Shown piece by piece: positions 36,929-45,784 of a DNA stretch of 64,000 nucleotides (position 1 is the stretch's first letter; each line of letters opens with the position of its first letter). Under the pieces are notes generated by a model. It had not been told where the DNA came from, did no database searches, and worked only from the letters and a program-made list of their open reading frames with translations. This DNA comes from AP-15 sp963736715 (GTDB lineage: Bacteria; Pseudomonadota; Alphaproteobacteria; ATCC43930; CGMCC-115725), in NCBI GenBank assembly GCA_963736715.1, contig CAVTQA010000042.1:43873-107872 (forward strand), read 5' to 3'. Both the position numbers and the translations under genes were made by a program.

Positions 36929-38119
36929 ATGGACTTCGCCGACAGCCCCGAGCACACGGCGTTCCGCGCCGAGTTCCGGGACTGGCTCGAAAGGAACCTG
37001 CCACCGGAGATCTGCGTCGACGATGCCGCCGATCAGCGCGTCGCGCCGGACCGGGAGACGCTCGAAAAGCGGATTGCATGGCAGAAGAAAATGCATGCCG
37101 CCGGCTGGGTCGGGATCTCCTGGCCCAAAGAATATGGCGGGCGCGGCGCCAGCTTTATGCAGCAGGTGATTTTCGACGAGGAATATTTCCGCGCCCGTGC
37201 GCCGGTTCTGCCGACCGCGAGCGCGCTGAGCCTATTGGGCCCAACTCTCATCCATTGGGGAACCGAAGAGCAAAAGAAACGCCATCTGCCGCGCATTCTC
37301 AGCGCCAACGAGCTGTGGTGCCAAGGCTATTCGGAGCCCGATGCCGGCGGCGACCTCGCCAGCCTACGGACCCGTGCCGTCGACCGCGGCGATCATTTTG
37401 TCGTCAATGGCCAGAAGGTGTGGACCTCGGGTGCGCATTTCGCCGATTGGTGCTTTCTGCTGGTGCGCACCGACCCTGATGCGCCGAAGCATCACGGCAT
37501 CAGTTATTTACTGGTCGATATCAAGACGCCGGGGATCACGGTGCGGCCGCTGGTCCTGCTCAATGGCCACCGGCATTTCAACGAGGTATTCTTCGAAAAT
37601 GTCCCGGTACCCAAGGAGAACCTGGTCGGACCGTTGAACGAGGGCTGGAAGGTCGCGATTACGACCCTGATGTTCGAGCGCAGCGGCGCCGGGGGGCGCG
37701 ATCACGCGGCGCAGATCGCCCGCCTCGCTGAGCTGGCAAAGCAATTCCCGACGCGCCAGGAGCCGGCCTGGCGCGAGAGCCATATCCGCCAGCAACTGGC
37801 GCAGCTGGCGATCGACGTGAAGGCGTTGCAGGTGACCCGGCTGCGCGGGCTGACCCGCCGGTTGCGCGGTGAGCCGCCGGGACCCGAAGGCTCGATCCTC
37901 AAATTGTTCGGCTCCGAGCTGGCGCTGCGCATCGCCGATTTCTCCTCGACCCTGCTCGGCCCCTACGCGACCATCGATGCCCCGACCGAGGCAGTGCCCG
38001 ACGCGGCGCGCTGGCACCATCGCGTGCTCGGCGCGCGGCAATACACGATCGCCGGCGGGACCAGCGAGATCCAGCGCAACATCATCGGCGAGCGCGTCCT
38101 CGGCCTGCCGAAAGGCTGA
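36929..38119 (+). CDS. Acyl-CoA dehydrogenase (first of pair)
   Basis: This 396-residue flavoprotein starts MDFADSPEHTAFRAEFRDWL and contains WCQGYSEPDAGGDLASLRTR (FAD- and substrate-contacting loop) and the C-terminal YTIAGGTSEIQRNIIGERVL. It belongs to the ACAD branch often found in pairs with a second, shorter partner, as here. It introduces a double bond into an acyl-CoA ester and passes electrons to ETF. It lies 11 bases after the amidase. The catalytic base cannot be assigned confidently. Confidence 0.93.
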   Translation: MDFADSPEHTAFRAEFRDWLERNLPPEICVDDAADQRVAPDRETLEKRIAWQKKMHAAGWVGISWPKEYGGRGASFMQQVIFDEEYFRARAPVLPTASALSLLGPTLIHWGTEEQKKRHLPRILSANELWCQGYSEPDAGGDLASLRTRAVDRGDHFVVNGQKVWTSGAHFADWCFLLVRTDPDAPKHHGISYLLVDIKTPGITVRPLVLLNGHRHFNEVFFENVPVPKENLVGPLNEGWKVAITTLMFERSGAGGRDHAAQIARLAELAKQFPTRQEPAWRESHIRQQLAQLAIDVKALQVTRLRGLTRRLRGEPPGPEGSILKLFGSELALRIADFSSTLLGPYATIDAPTEAVPDAARWHHRVLGARQYTIAGGTSEIQRNIIGERVLGLPKG

Positions 38120-38141
38120 GCGATGTACAATCAGCTGAAAA

Positions 38142-38233
38142 TCGTCGTGCCCGGGCTTGACCCGGGCATCCACGCAACTCCCTCCAGCTTTAGCGGCCGC
38201 ATGGATTGCCGGGTCAAGCCCGGCAATGACGAG
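38142..38233. repeat. Palindromic repeat pair between acyl-CoA dehydrogenase genes
   Basis: TCGTCGTGCCCGGGCTTGAC, then CCGGGCATCCACG on one side and ATGGATTGCCGGGTCAAGC, CCGGCAATGACGA on the other form a large imperfect inverted repeat of a type widespread in alphaproteobacterial genomes. It occupies the gap between two genes of one operon. Confidence 0.75.
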
Positions 38234-38266
38234 AATACACGCGGTCTTCGAGCCGGAAACTGAGCA

Positions 38267-39406
38267 ATGGACATTGGGTTCACCGAGGAACAGGAGCTGC
38301 TGCGCGACAGCGCGCGGCGGTTTCTCGAGAACGAGTGCGACACCCGGTTCGTGCGCGCAAGGATGGCCGAGCCGGCGGCGGTCACCGACGAGTTCTGGCG
38401 GAAACTTGCGGAGCAAGGCTGGCTCGGGATCGTCTATCCCGAGGAAGAGGGCGGCAGCGGGTTCGGGCTCGTTGATCTGGTCGTATTGATGGAAGAAATG
38501 GGCCGCGCGGTGATGCCGGGTCCGTTCTTGTCGACGGTATTGCTCGGCGGCGCCACGATCGCCGAGGCCGCTGCGCCGGCGCAGCGCCGCCAATGGCTGC
38601 CGCAGATCGTCGACGGTAGCGCGAAAGCGGCCCTTGGCTGGACCGAACCCAATCTGCGCTGGGACGCGGCGGGCATTACCCTTCGGGCGCATGAGACTGG
38701 CGGCGGTTTCGGGCTGTCCGGCACCAAGATGTTTGTCGGCGACGCGCATCTGGCCGACATTCTCGTGGTCGCGGCGCGCACGCGCGACGGCAGCACGATG
38801 GAGGACGGCGTCAGCCTGTTCCTGGTGCCAAAGGACACTCCCGGACTTACGGTCAGCGTGTTGCCGACCATCGACGAGACGCGGAAATTATGCGAGGTCA
38901 GGCTCGACAATGTCGCATTGCCGGCCGGCGCATTGCTCGGCGAACTACATCAGGGTTGGGCGCCGTTATCGGGGGTGATTGCCCGTGCAACCGTGGCATT
39001 GGCCGCCGAGATGTGCGGTGGCGCGCAGCAGGTGCTCGACATGACCGTCGCCTATGCCCAGATCCGCATCGCATTCGGCAAGCCGATCGGCAGTTATCAG
39101 GGGGTCAAGCACCAGGCCGCCGACATGCTGGTGGCGCTCGAAAATGCCAAGTCACTGACTTATTACGCCGCCTGGGCGGTCGATCAAGGGCTGGACGAGG
39201 CGCCACTGGCGGTATCGATGGCAAAGGCCGCCGCCTCCGACATGGCTCGCAAGGTCGCCGGCACCGGCATTCAGTTGCACGGCGGCATCGGCATGACGTG
39301 GGAGCACGATCTGCAGCTCTACTTCAAGCGCGCCAAAGCCTCCGAGGTCGCTTTTGGCGACGCCACCTGGCACCGCGAACGCGTCGCCCAGCTGATGAGA
39401 CTTTGA
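38267..39406 (+). CDS. Acyl-CoA dehydrogenase (second of pair)
   Basis: This 379-residue acyl-CoA dehydrogenase starts MDIGFTEEQELLRDSARRFL and has AALGWTEPNLRWDAAG (FAD loop region) and a C-terminal GIQLHGGIGMTWEHDLQLYF. It is a diverged partner of the previous gene, and the pair probably forms a heteromeric enzyme. ATG at 38267 follows the repeat element. Its stop overlaps the TTG start of the acyltransferase gene. Confidence 0.93.
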   Translation: MDIGFTEEQELLRDSARRFLENECDTRFVRARMAEPAAVTDEFWRKLAEQGWLGIVYPEEEGGSGFGLVDLVVLMEEMGRAVMPGPFLSTVLLGGATIAEAAAPAQRRQWLPQIVDGSAKAALGWTEPNLRWDAAGITLRAHETGGGFGLSGTKMFVGDAHLADILVVAARTRDGSTMEDGVSLFLVPKDTPGLTVSVLPTIDETRKLCEVRLDNVALPAGALLGELHQGWAPLSGVIARATVALAAEMCGGAQQVLDMTVAYAQIRIAFGKPIGSYQGVKHQAADMLVALENAKSLTYYAAWAVDQGLDEAPLAVSMAKAAASDMARKVAGTGIQLHGGIGMTWEHDLQLYFKRAKASEVAFGDATWHRERVAQLMRL

Positions 39407-40488
39407 CCGCATTGCCGCCCCGACAGAACAATTTCGACGCTCTGCGCCTGATCGCTGCCATCTCAGTCATCTTCTCGCATTCCTTCCTGATCGCGGAGGG
39501 CACGCAGAACCGCGAATGGCTGATTCTGCTGACCGGCAATCAGTGCATCCTCGGCCTCACGGGGGTTTTCATCTTCTTTGCAATCAGCGGCTTCTTGGTG
39601 ACGCAGAGCTTCGAGCAGAGCGCCAATCCGCTGCACTACCTCGCGAAGCGCGCATTGCGCATCTTCCCAGGGCTGTTTTTGGCGACCGTGGTGTCGGCGT
39701 TCGTGCTGGGACCGCTCGTCACGACGCTGCCGCTCGGCGCCTATCTGAGCCGGCCGGAACCTTACGAATATGTCGTCGGCAACACGCTGCTCGATCAGAC
39801 CGGTCACGAACTGCCGGGTATCTCCTTCGCCGACAACCCCGTTGGGCTCGAGATCAACGGCTCGCTATGGACCTTGCGCCTCGAATTCACGATGTACCTG
39901 ATGGTACTCGTGCTGGGCCTATTGCGGCTGCTGACCGTGCGAGTGGCATTCCTGCTGTTGGCCTTTGGTATGGCCTCCCTGCATTTCGAGATGCTCTATC
40001 CGCTCGAAAAATGGGGCTGGTTTTTCGAATTGCTCAGCGGCTGGGGCTGGCTCGTCGGCTTCTTCGCCGCGGGAATGGCTCTCTACAAACTGCGCCACAC
40101 TCGCATTCTTGACGGCCGCATCGCGCTCTTGGCACTCGCGGGCCTCGTGCTCAGCGTCCCACTGCGCCAATTCATCACCCTCTTCCCCGTGTTCGGGTGC
40201 TATCTGGCGTTATGGCTCGCCTTGAACCCGCGGCTGCCGGTCATCCCGGCGGCACGCTTCGGCGATTTGTCCTATGGCCTGTACATCTATGGCTGGCCTG
40301 TCGAGCAGGCGGTGATATGGCTCTATCGCGGCCATGCCGCCTGGTGGCAGGTATTCTTGATCGCCTTGCCGGCCACGGCGGCCCTCGCCTTCCTGTCATG
40401 GCATCTCGTGGAGCGTCCGATGCTCCGCCTCAGGCCGGGTGGGCGGCGCGCGGCGGCTGGTTACGCGCCTGCGCCGCAACGGGCATAG
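39403..40488 (+). CDS. Acyltransferase 3 family membrane protein
   Basis: This protein of about 361 residues has ten or so membrane helices and the acyltransferase-3 N-terminus (NNFDALRLIAAISVIFSHS, with the conserved His) and GVFIFFAISGFLVTQSFEQ. Such proteins O-acetylate or acylate surface glycans or lipids. I chose TTG at 39403, which overlaps the dehydrogenase TGA (TTGA); a second TTG lies at 39412. The open frame extends far upstream but there it is antisense-like debris. Its role in the catabolic cluster is unclear, and it may only share the transcript. Confidence 0.88.
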   Translation: MTALPPRQNNFDALRLIAAISVIFSHSFLIAEGTQNREWLILLTGNQCILGLTGVFIFFAISGFLVTQSFEQSANPLHYLAKRALRIFPGLFLATVVSAFVLGPLVTTLPLGAYLSRPEPYEYVVGNTLLDQTGHELPGISFADNPVGLEINGSLWTLRLEFTMYLMVLVLGLLRLLTVRVAFLLLAFGMASLHFEMLYPLEKWGWFFELLSGWGWLVGFFAAGMALYKLRHTRILDGRIALLALAGLVLSVPLRQFITLFPVFGCYLALWLALNPRLPVIPAARFGDLSYGLYIYGWPVEQAVIWLYRGHAAWWQVFLIALPATAALAFLSWHLVERPMLRLRPGGRRAAAGYAPAPQRA

Positions 40489-40563
40489 TCGAGAGGGCTG
40501 GCGCCGGGCTCTGCTCCCCCGCTAGAATGCCGCTTCGAAGCGAATTTCGATGGAGACGCGCCG

Positions 40564-40914
40564 ATGCGGATACACAACCTCTACACCGATTCGAACGGCC
40601 AGTCCCACTTCCGGGACATCGAGGTCGAATGGGCCGAGGAAACGCGCGGAGGCAAGCTTTCGAAGCGCCTGCCGGCGACCGGGATCATCTTCCGCGAAGT
40701 CCCACCGACCTATGACCTCGATTGGCACCCTGCGCCAAGGCGGCAATACATCATCAACCTCGACGCCGGTGTGCAGATCACCGCGAGCGACGGCGAGAGC
40801 CGCACGATCGCTGCCGGCGAGGTGATCCTCGTCGAAGACACGACCGGGAAAGGGCATCTCTCCAAGGCAGTCGAAGGCAAAGTCCGCAATTGCATTTTCG
40901 TACCCATCGAGTAA
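40564..40914 (+). CDS. Cupin-domain protein
   Basis: This 116-residue protein has a single small beta barrel: IHNLYTDSNGQSHFRDIEVE, then DWHPAPRRQYIINLDAGVQI, TIAAGEVILVEDTTGKGH. The residues QYIINLDAG and GEVILVEDTTGKGH resemble the two cupin motifs, although some metal-binding His residues are missing. Function unknown. It precedes the FAH-family gene by 12 bases on the same strand and could be part of the same pathway. Confidence 0.8.
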   Translation: MRIHNLYTDSNGQSHFRDIEVEWAEETRGGKLSKRLPATGIIFREVPPTYDLDWHPAPRRQYIINLDAGVQITASDGESRTIAAGEVILVEDTTGKGHLSKAVEGKVRNCIFVPIE

Positions 40915-40926
40915 CGGAGCGCCAAC

Positions 40927-41883
40927 ATGAAGCTGCTTTACTTTGACGACTACAAGCTGGGCGTGCTGAAGGGCGACAACGTCGTCGAGGTGTCGTCGGT
41001 CGTGCGCGACATTCCGCACACCGGCCCCGGCGATCTGATCAACGGCTTGATCGCGCGGTTTGATCAATACCGCGGCCGGCTCGATGATGCAGCGGCGAGC
41101 GGTCAGGGCGTCCCGCTGTCATCGGTCAGGGTCCGCCCGCCATTGCCAAAGCCCACCAACATCGACGCGATGGCGGTCAACTACATGGAGGACGGCACCC
41201 GCAGCGCGCCGGCGCCGATCAATGCCTTTCACAAATCGCCGAGCGCCATATGCGGCCCTGGCGACACGATGGTGTTGCCTGACGTGCCGGCTACGATCTT
41301 CGAAGGCGAGGCCGAGCTGGCGGTCGTCATCGGTAAGCGCGCGAGCAATGTCAAAGCCACCGATGCGATGGACTACGTCTTTGGCTACACGAACTTTATC
41401 GACGGCTCGGCGCGCGGTCTGCCGCCGGCCGGAAATGTCTTCTTCCAGATGAAGTCGCGCGACACCTTCGCGCCGATCGGCCCCTATCTGGTGACCAAGG
41501 ACGAAATCCTGGATGTGAACAAATTGCAGATCCGGCTGTGGAACAACGGCACCTTGATGCAGAATTTCAACACCAGCGATATGGCACACAAGATCCCGCG
41601 CTGCATCGAGTGGCTGACCTCGATCCATACCCTGGAGCCGGGCGACATCATCGCCACCGGCACCAACCACCGCGGCCTCAACTCCTTCCAGGACGGCGAC
41701 AAGATCGAGCTCGAGATCGACGGCCTGGGGCGGCTCGCCTTCAATATCAAGGACGAGCTGAAGCGCACCTGGGGACGCGAGACGCGGCTGCAGATGCACG
41801 AGAAGGCGGCGCAAAAAACACCCGGCAATTACCCGGACATCACGCCGCAATTGACCGGAAGACACGCCCCGACCGCGCGCTGA
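40927..41883 (+). CDS. Fumarylacetoacetate hydrolase (FAH) family protein
   Basis: This 318-residue protein has the FAH fold. Conserved elements are PPLPKPTNIDAMAVNYMEDG, then IFEGEAELAVVIGKRA with the E-x-E metal ligands, FGYTNFIDGSARG and a C-terminal LEPGDIIATGTNHRG. The family includes hydrolases and decarboxylases of keto acids and ring-cleavage products. GGAGCGCCAAC lies before ATG at 40927. The substrate is unknown, and the position next to an aminotransferase and a RidA-like protein suggests keto-acid chemistry. Confidence 0.93.
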   Translation: MKLLYFDDYKLGVLKGDNVVEVSSVVRDIPHTGPGDLINGLIARFDQYRGRLDDAAASGQGVPLSSVRVRPPLPKPTNIDAMAVNYMEDGTRSAPAPINAFHKSPSAICGPGDTMVLPDVPATIFEGEAELAVVIGKRASNVKATDAMDYVFGYTNFIDGSARGLPPAGNVFFQMKSRDTFAPIGPYLVTKDEILDVNKLQIRLWNNGTLMQNFNTSDMAHKIPRCIEWLTSIHTLEPGDIIATGTNHRGLNSFQDGDKIELEIDGLGRLAFNIKDELKRTWGRETRLQMHEKAAQKTPGNYPDITPQLTGRHAPTAR

Positions 41884-41921
41884 GTTCGACCCATTCCCTC
41901 GGTCTAGGCGCCCGAAAAGGG

Positions 41922-41991
41922 GCCCCTCACCCCAGCCCTCTCCCCGCGAGCGGGGAGAGGGAGGGACCCGCGAAGCGGGAGGGTGAGGGGC
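41922..41991. repeat. Palindromic GC-rich repeat (best-formed copy)
   Basis: CCCCTCACCCCAGCCCTCTC then CCCGC-GAGC-GGGGAGAGGG and a second inverted element ACCCGC-GAA-GCGGGAGGGTGAGGGG. Almost the full unit is present. It is intergenic between the FAH and aminotransferase genes. Confidence 0.75.
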
Positions 41992-42034
41992 AGGAGCGAC
42001 GGCCGCTTGGAGTAATGCCTTGGAAGGAACGACC

Positions 42035-43276
42035 ATGAGTGCCGCCGGCTTTGCTTACAGCAACCGCTTCAACAAGAACCTTCCGCCGGCGGCGCCGCCT
42101 TGGACCGGCTTTCCGAAATACAACTTTGTCGGCGGGCACAACGACCCTGAGCGGGTCCCGGCGGCGGCTCTAGCCGATGCCGCGACCACGGTTCTGCGAC
42201 GCCGCGGGGCCGACTTGGCTCTCTACAATTTCGACGGGCCCCAGGGCTATCGCGGGCTGCGTGATTTCGTCGTCGACAAGGTCTCGCGCCGCCCGGCCAT
42301 CAAATGCTCGGCGGATGACGTCTTGATCACCTCCGGCTCCGGGCAGGGCATCGATCTCGTCAATCAGCTCCTGCTCGAGCGCGGCGACACCGTGATCCTC
42401 GAAGAATTCACCTATGGCGGCGCCTTAACTAAGCTAAAGCGGCTCGGTGTGAACATCATCGGCGCGCCGCTCGATGACGAGGGACTCCGGATCGATGCGC
42501 TCGCACGGATCATCGAGGACCTCCGACGAAAGGGCACCACTCCGAAATACATCTACACGATCCCGACAATCCAGAACCCGAGCGGCTCGATCCTGCCGCA
42601 CGAGCGCCGCGAGGAATTGCTCACCTTGACCGGCAAGCACGGTGTCCCGGTTTTCGAGGACGAGTGCTATGCCGACCTGACCTGGGACGGGGCGGGTCCG
42701 CCCTCGCTGTATGCGATGGACCCGCACCAGGTGATCCACATCGGCTCCTTCTCGAAGACCCTGGCGCCGTCGTTGCGCCTCGGCTACGTGGTCGCCGTCC
42801 CGGAGGTCATGAGCCAAATCGTCGCCTGTAAGCGCGAGGCCGACAGTGGCACCGGCGCGCTCGATCAGATGGTCGTCGCCGAGTACTTCTCGCAGAATTT
42901 CGGCGAGCACGTCGGCGGCCTGACCCAAACCCTGCACGAAAAGCTCGACACGATGGTCGAGGCCGTCGAGCGCGAGTTCGGCACCGCGGTCGAGAAGATG
43001 TGGAAGCCGAAGGGCGGCATCTTTCTGTGGCTCAAGCTGCCCGACCGCGTCGATGTCACGAAGCTGGTCGGGCCCGCCGCCAAAGCCGGCATCGCCTTCA
43101 ACCCGGGACCCGAATGGTCGTGCAACCCGGCCGAAAGCAAGTCCCATCTGCGCCTCTGTTTCGCGCTCCCGTCAAAAGACGTGATCCGCGACGGTGTCGC
43201 GGCCTTCGCCCGGGTCTGCTTCGAGGAAACCGGCATCCCCGAGCGCAGCGCCAACATTCGCCGCGCCGGCTCTTAA
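42035..43276 (+). CDS. PLP-dependent aminotransferase (class I/II)
   Basis: This protein of about 413 residues is a fold-type I aminotransferase of the 2-aminoadipate/LysN-like group. Residues include LYNFDGPQGYRGLRDFVVDK, IPTIQNPSGSILP, FEDECYADLTWDG and the PLP lysine in GSFSKTLAPSLRLGY. AAGGAACG lies just before ATG at 42035, so I prefer that to the upstream TTG at 42020. The amino-group donor or substrate is unknown. The following RidA-like protein would be a natural partner for a pathway that yields reactive enamines. Confidence 0.92.
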   Translation: MSAAGFAYSNRFNKNLPPAAPPWTGFPKYNFVGGHNDPERVPAAALADAATTVLRRRGADLALYNFDGPQGYRGLRDFVVDKVSRRPAIKCSADDVLITSGSGQGIDLVNQLLLERGDTVILEEFTYGGALTKLKRLGVNIIGAPLDDEGLRIDALARIIEDLRRKGTTPKYIYTIPTIQNPSGSILPHERREELLTLTGKHGVPVFEDECYADLTWDGAGPPSLYAMDPHQVIHIGSFSKTLAPSLRLGYVVAVPEVMSQIVACKREADSGTGALDQMVVAEYFSQNFGEHVGGLTQTLHEKLDTMVEAVEREFGTAVEKMWKPKGGIFLWLKLPDRVDVTKLVGPAAKAGIAFNPGPEWSCNPAESKSHLRLCFALPSKDVIRDGVAAFARVCFEETGIPERSANIRRAGS

Positions 43277-43293
43277 GGGCAGGTTCGATCTTG

Positions 43294-43701
43294 GTGGAAA
43301 ATACTGGGGATGCGCCGCGCAGGCGGTACATCAAACAGCCGACAGCACAGGCGCGGGCCTACTCGCAGGCGGTGATCACCGAGGGCGGGAGGATCGTCTG
43401 GCTCGCCGGGCAAGTTGGAACGGCGGACGCATCGGGAAACTCGCTTGCCGGGGATTTCGACGGCCAGGTCCGTGAGATATTTGCCCGCTTGAGCCAAACT
43501 CTGGAGGAGGCCGGCGGCAGCCTCGCCGATATGGTGACGATGACGGTGTTCATCACCGACGCTCGCTACGGTGACCGCTTCACCGAGCTGCGGAAGGAGA
43601 TTTTCGGCGATAATTTTCCCGCGAGTGCGCTGATCACCGTCGCGGGTCTCGCCCGCCCGGAGATGCTCGTCGAGGTTCAAGGAATCGCCGTGATAGGGTG
43701 A
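43294..43701 (+). CDS. RidA/YjgF-family protein
   Basis: This protein of about 135 residues contains AYSQAVITEGGRIVWLAGQV, LSQTLEEAGGSLADMVTMTV and LVEVQGIAVIG, the Rid family pattern. By eye the Arg that is diagnostic of RidA (in PARSxV) is replaced by Ser-Ala (FPASALITVAG), so it probably belongs to a Rid subgroup without the classical enamine deaminase arginine. GTG at 43294 or TTG at 43291 can start it; AGG lies 7-10 bases upstream. It is 17 bases after the aminotransferase gene. Confidence 0.85.
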   Translation: MENTGDAPRRRYIKQPTAQARAYSQAVITEGGRIVWLAGQVGTADASGNSLAGDFDGQVREIFARLSQTLEEAGGSLADMVTMTVFITDARYGDRFTELRKEIFGDNFPASALITVAGLARPEMLVEVQGIAVIG

Positions 43702-43797
43702 AGCCTTCCCGCTTCCGTCGAGGCGACACGTGTGAAGCCTGAGCGTGCGTGATAAAGTGTCCTTGTAAAGGGCACAATCAAAGGGAGGATTACTTCT

Positions 43798-44520
43798 ATG
43801 CGCGCCATGGACGTGATGACAACCAATGTGATCACCGTCAGCCCCGACACATCGGTACAGGAAGTGGCGAAAATCCTGTCCGAGCGGAGCATCAGCGGGG
43901 TTCCGGTGGTGGATGCCCAGAATCGACTTGTCGGGATCGTCAGCGAGGGCGACCTGCTGCATCGCGTTGAAACCGGAACGGATCGCCGGCCCGATCGCAG
44001 AACCGGGCGCCGGCGCTCGTGGTGGCTCGACACGGTCGGTTCGGACGAGGAGCTCGCACGCGCTTACGTCAAATCGCACGGCCGCACCGCCAAGGACGTC
44101 ATGACGAGCGAGGTCACCTCTGTCAGTGAGACCACCGAACTCGCCGATATCGCGAATCTGCTCGAGACCAGACGGATCAAACGGGTGCCTGTCGTCAGAG
44201 ATGGCAAGCTGGTCGGCATCGTCAGCCGGGCCAACCTGGTGCGGGCGCTGGCGGCAGCCGGAAGTCGACTGAGCGCCGATACCGCCACCGACGACCGTAC
44301 GATCCGCCAAAAGCTCCTGGCCGAGTTGCAGGGCCAGGAGTGGGTCCACGCCTGGGCGGCCGATATTATCGTCAGGGATGGTGTCGTCCATATTTGGGTA
44401 TCCGACGACCGCCCGGAAGAAGAGCAGCGGGCCCTGCACGTCGCGGCCGAGAACATTCCCGGTGTTCGCGGCGTCGAGGAGCACATCGTGCCGGCGCCGA
44501 TGATCCCGCCGGCGTTTTAG
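43798..44520 (+). CDS. CBS-domain pair plus BON domain protein
   Basis: This 240-residue protein contains two CBS motifs (DVMTTNVITVSPDTSVQEVA, SISGVPVVDAQNRLVGIVSE; DVMTSEVTSVSETTELADIA, RIKRVPVVRDGKLVGIVSRA). A C-terminal BON domain follows (TIRQKLLAELQGQEWVHAWA, then GVVHIWVSDDRPEEEQRALH). CBS pairs bind adenosine nucleotides and act as energy or ligand sensors; BON may bind lipid or partners. An Arg-rich linker of about 30 residues sits between the CBS domains. AAAGGGAGGA precedes ATG at 43798. Its target is not evident. Confidence 0.92.
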   Translation: MRAMDVMTTNVITVSPDTSVQEVAKILSERSISGVPVVDAQNRLVGIVSEGDLLHRVETGTDRRPDRRTGRRRSWWLDTVGSDEELARAYVKSHGRTAKDVMTSEVTSVSETTELADIANLLETRRIKRVPVVRDGKLVGIVSRANLVRALAAAGSRLSADTATDDRTIRQKLLAELQGQEWVHAWAADIIVRDGVVHIWVSDDRPEEEQRALHVAAENIPGVRGVEEHIVPAPMIPPAF

Positions 44521-44612
44521 CGGCGGCCGGAATCCGGGATTGACCGCGGGCGTCGAACGGTAAACCATTCTTCGACCATTGCTTTCGCCGTCAGAGGGAG
44601 GATCAGCCCGCG

Positions 44613-45779
44613 ATGAGCATCAAGAACAAGGCCTATATCGTCGGGATCTATGAGCACCCGACACGCAAGGCCGAGGACAAGTCGCTCGCCCAATTGCATG
44701 CCGAGGCGGCCAAGGGTGCAATCGAGGACGCCGGCCTGAGCAAGAGCGATATCGACGGCTATTTCTGCGCCGGTGACGCGCCTGGGCTCGGGCCGCTGTC
44801 GATGGCCGATTACATGGGGTTGAAGTTACGCCACATGGATTCGACCGATAGCGGCGGCTCGTCCTACATCATTCATGTCGGCCACGCCGCCGAGGCGATT
44901 GCGCTAGGCAAATGCAGCATCGCACTGATCACGCTCGCCGGCCGGCCGCGTAGTGAGGGCCAGGCAACCGGAACCGCGGCGCGCACCGCCCAGAACACGC
45001 CCGACGCGCCGTTCGAGAACCCCTATGGTCCGGCCACTGCGAACATGTACGCGATGTGCGCAATGCGCCACATGCACCAGTACGGCACCACGAGCGAGCA
45101 GCTAGCCTGGATCAAGGTCGCGGCCTCGCACCACGCGCAGCACAATCCGCATGCGATGCTGCGCGACGTCGTCACGGTTGAGGATGTCGTCAATTCGCCG
45201 ATGATCGCCGACCCGTTGCACCGGCTCGATTGCTGCGTAATCAGCGACGGCGGCGGCGCGATCATCGTCGCCAGCCCCGAAGTCGCAAAAAGCCTGAAAC
45301 GACCGAAGGTCAAGATCCTCGGCGCCGGCGAAGCGCCCAAGCATCAGATGGGTGGTCAGATCGACCTGACCTATTCGGGCGCGGTGTGGTCGGGGCCGCC
45401 GGCCTTTGCCGAGGCCGGGGTCAAGCCCGGGGACATCAAATACGCCTCGATCTATGACAGCTTCACGATCACCGTGCTGATGCAGATCGAGGATCTCGGC
45501 TTCTGCGAGAAGGGTCAGGGCGGCCGGTTCGTATCCGATGGCAATCTGATTTCCGGCACCGGCAAATTGCCGTTCAACACCGATGGCGGCGGGCTGTGCA
45601 ACAACCACCCGGCGAACCGTGGCGGCCTGACCAAAGTCGTCGAGGCGGTGCGCCAATTGCGCGGCGAAGCGCATCCCGCGGTGCAGGTCAAGAATTGCGA
45701 TCTGGCATTGGCGCACGGCACCGGTGGCTCGCTCGGCACAAGGCATGGCGCCGCGACCGTGATCATGGAAAGGGAGTGA
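44613..45779 (+). CDS. Thiolase-like protein (SCP-x type), active-site Cys absent
   Basis: This 388-residue thiolase-fold protein has IKNKAYIVGIYEHPTRKAED at the N-terminus and C-terminal NNHPANRGGLTKVVEAVRQL, then DLALAHGTGGSLGTRHGAAT. The position where thiolases carry the nucleophilic Cys reads STDSGGSSYI, so no Cys is there. Such degenerate thiolases usually pair with a DUF35 zinc-ribbon/OB protein, and one follows here with a start 6 bases after this stop. GAGGGAGGA precedes the ATG. Possible roles are retro-Claisen or aldol-type CoA chemistry; this is inferred. Confidence 0.9.
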   Translation: MSIKNKAYIVGIYEHPTRKAEDKSLAQLHAEAAKGAIEDAGLSKSDIDGYFCAGDAPGLGPLSMADYMGLKLRHMDSTDSGGSSYIIHVGHAAEAIALGKCSIALITLAGRPRSEGQATGTAARTAQNTPDAPFENPYGPATANMYAMCAMRHMHQYGTTSEQLAWIKVAASHHAQHNPHAMLRDVVTVEDVVNSPMIADPLHRLDCCVISDGGGAIIVASPEVAKSLKRPKVKILGAGEAPKHQMGGQIDLTYSGAVWSGPPAFAEAGVKPGDIKYASIYDSFTITVLMQIEDLGFCEKGQGGRFVSDGNLISGTGKLPFNTDGGGLCNNHPANRGGLTKVVEAVRQLRGEAHPAVQVKNCDLALAHGTGGSLGTRHGAATVIMERE

Positions 45780-45784
45780 GGCCG

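Noticed and set aside
37508..38749. 413-codon minus-strand frame across both acyl-CoA dehydrogenase genes
   Set aside because: Shadow frame running through the repeat element; plus-strand genes are clear.
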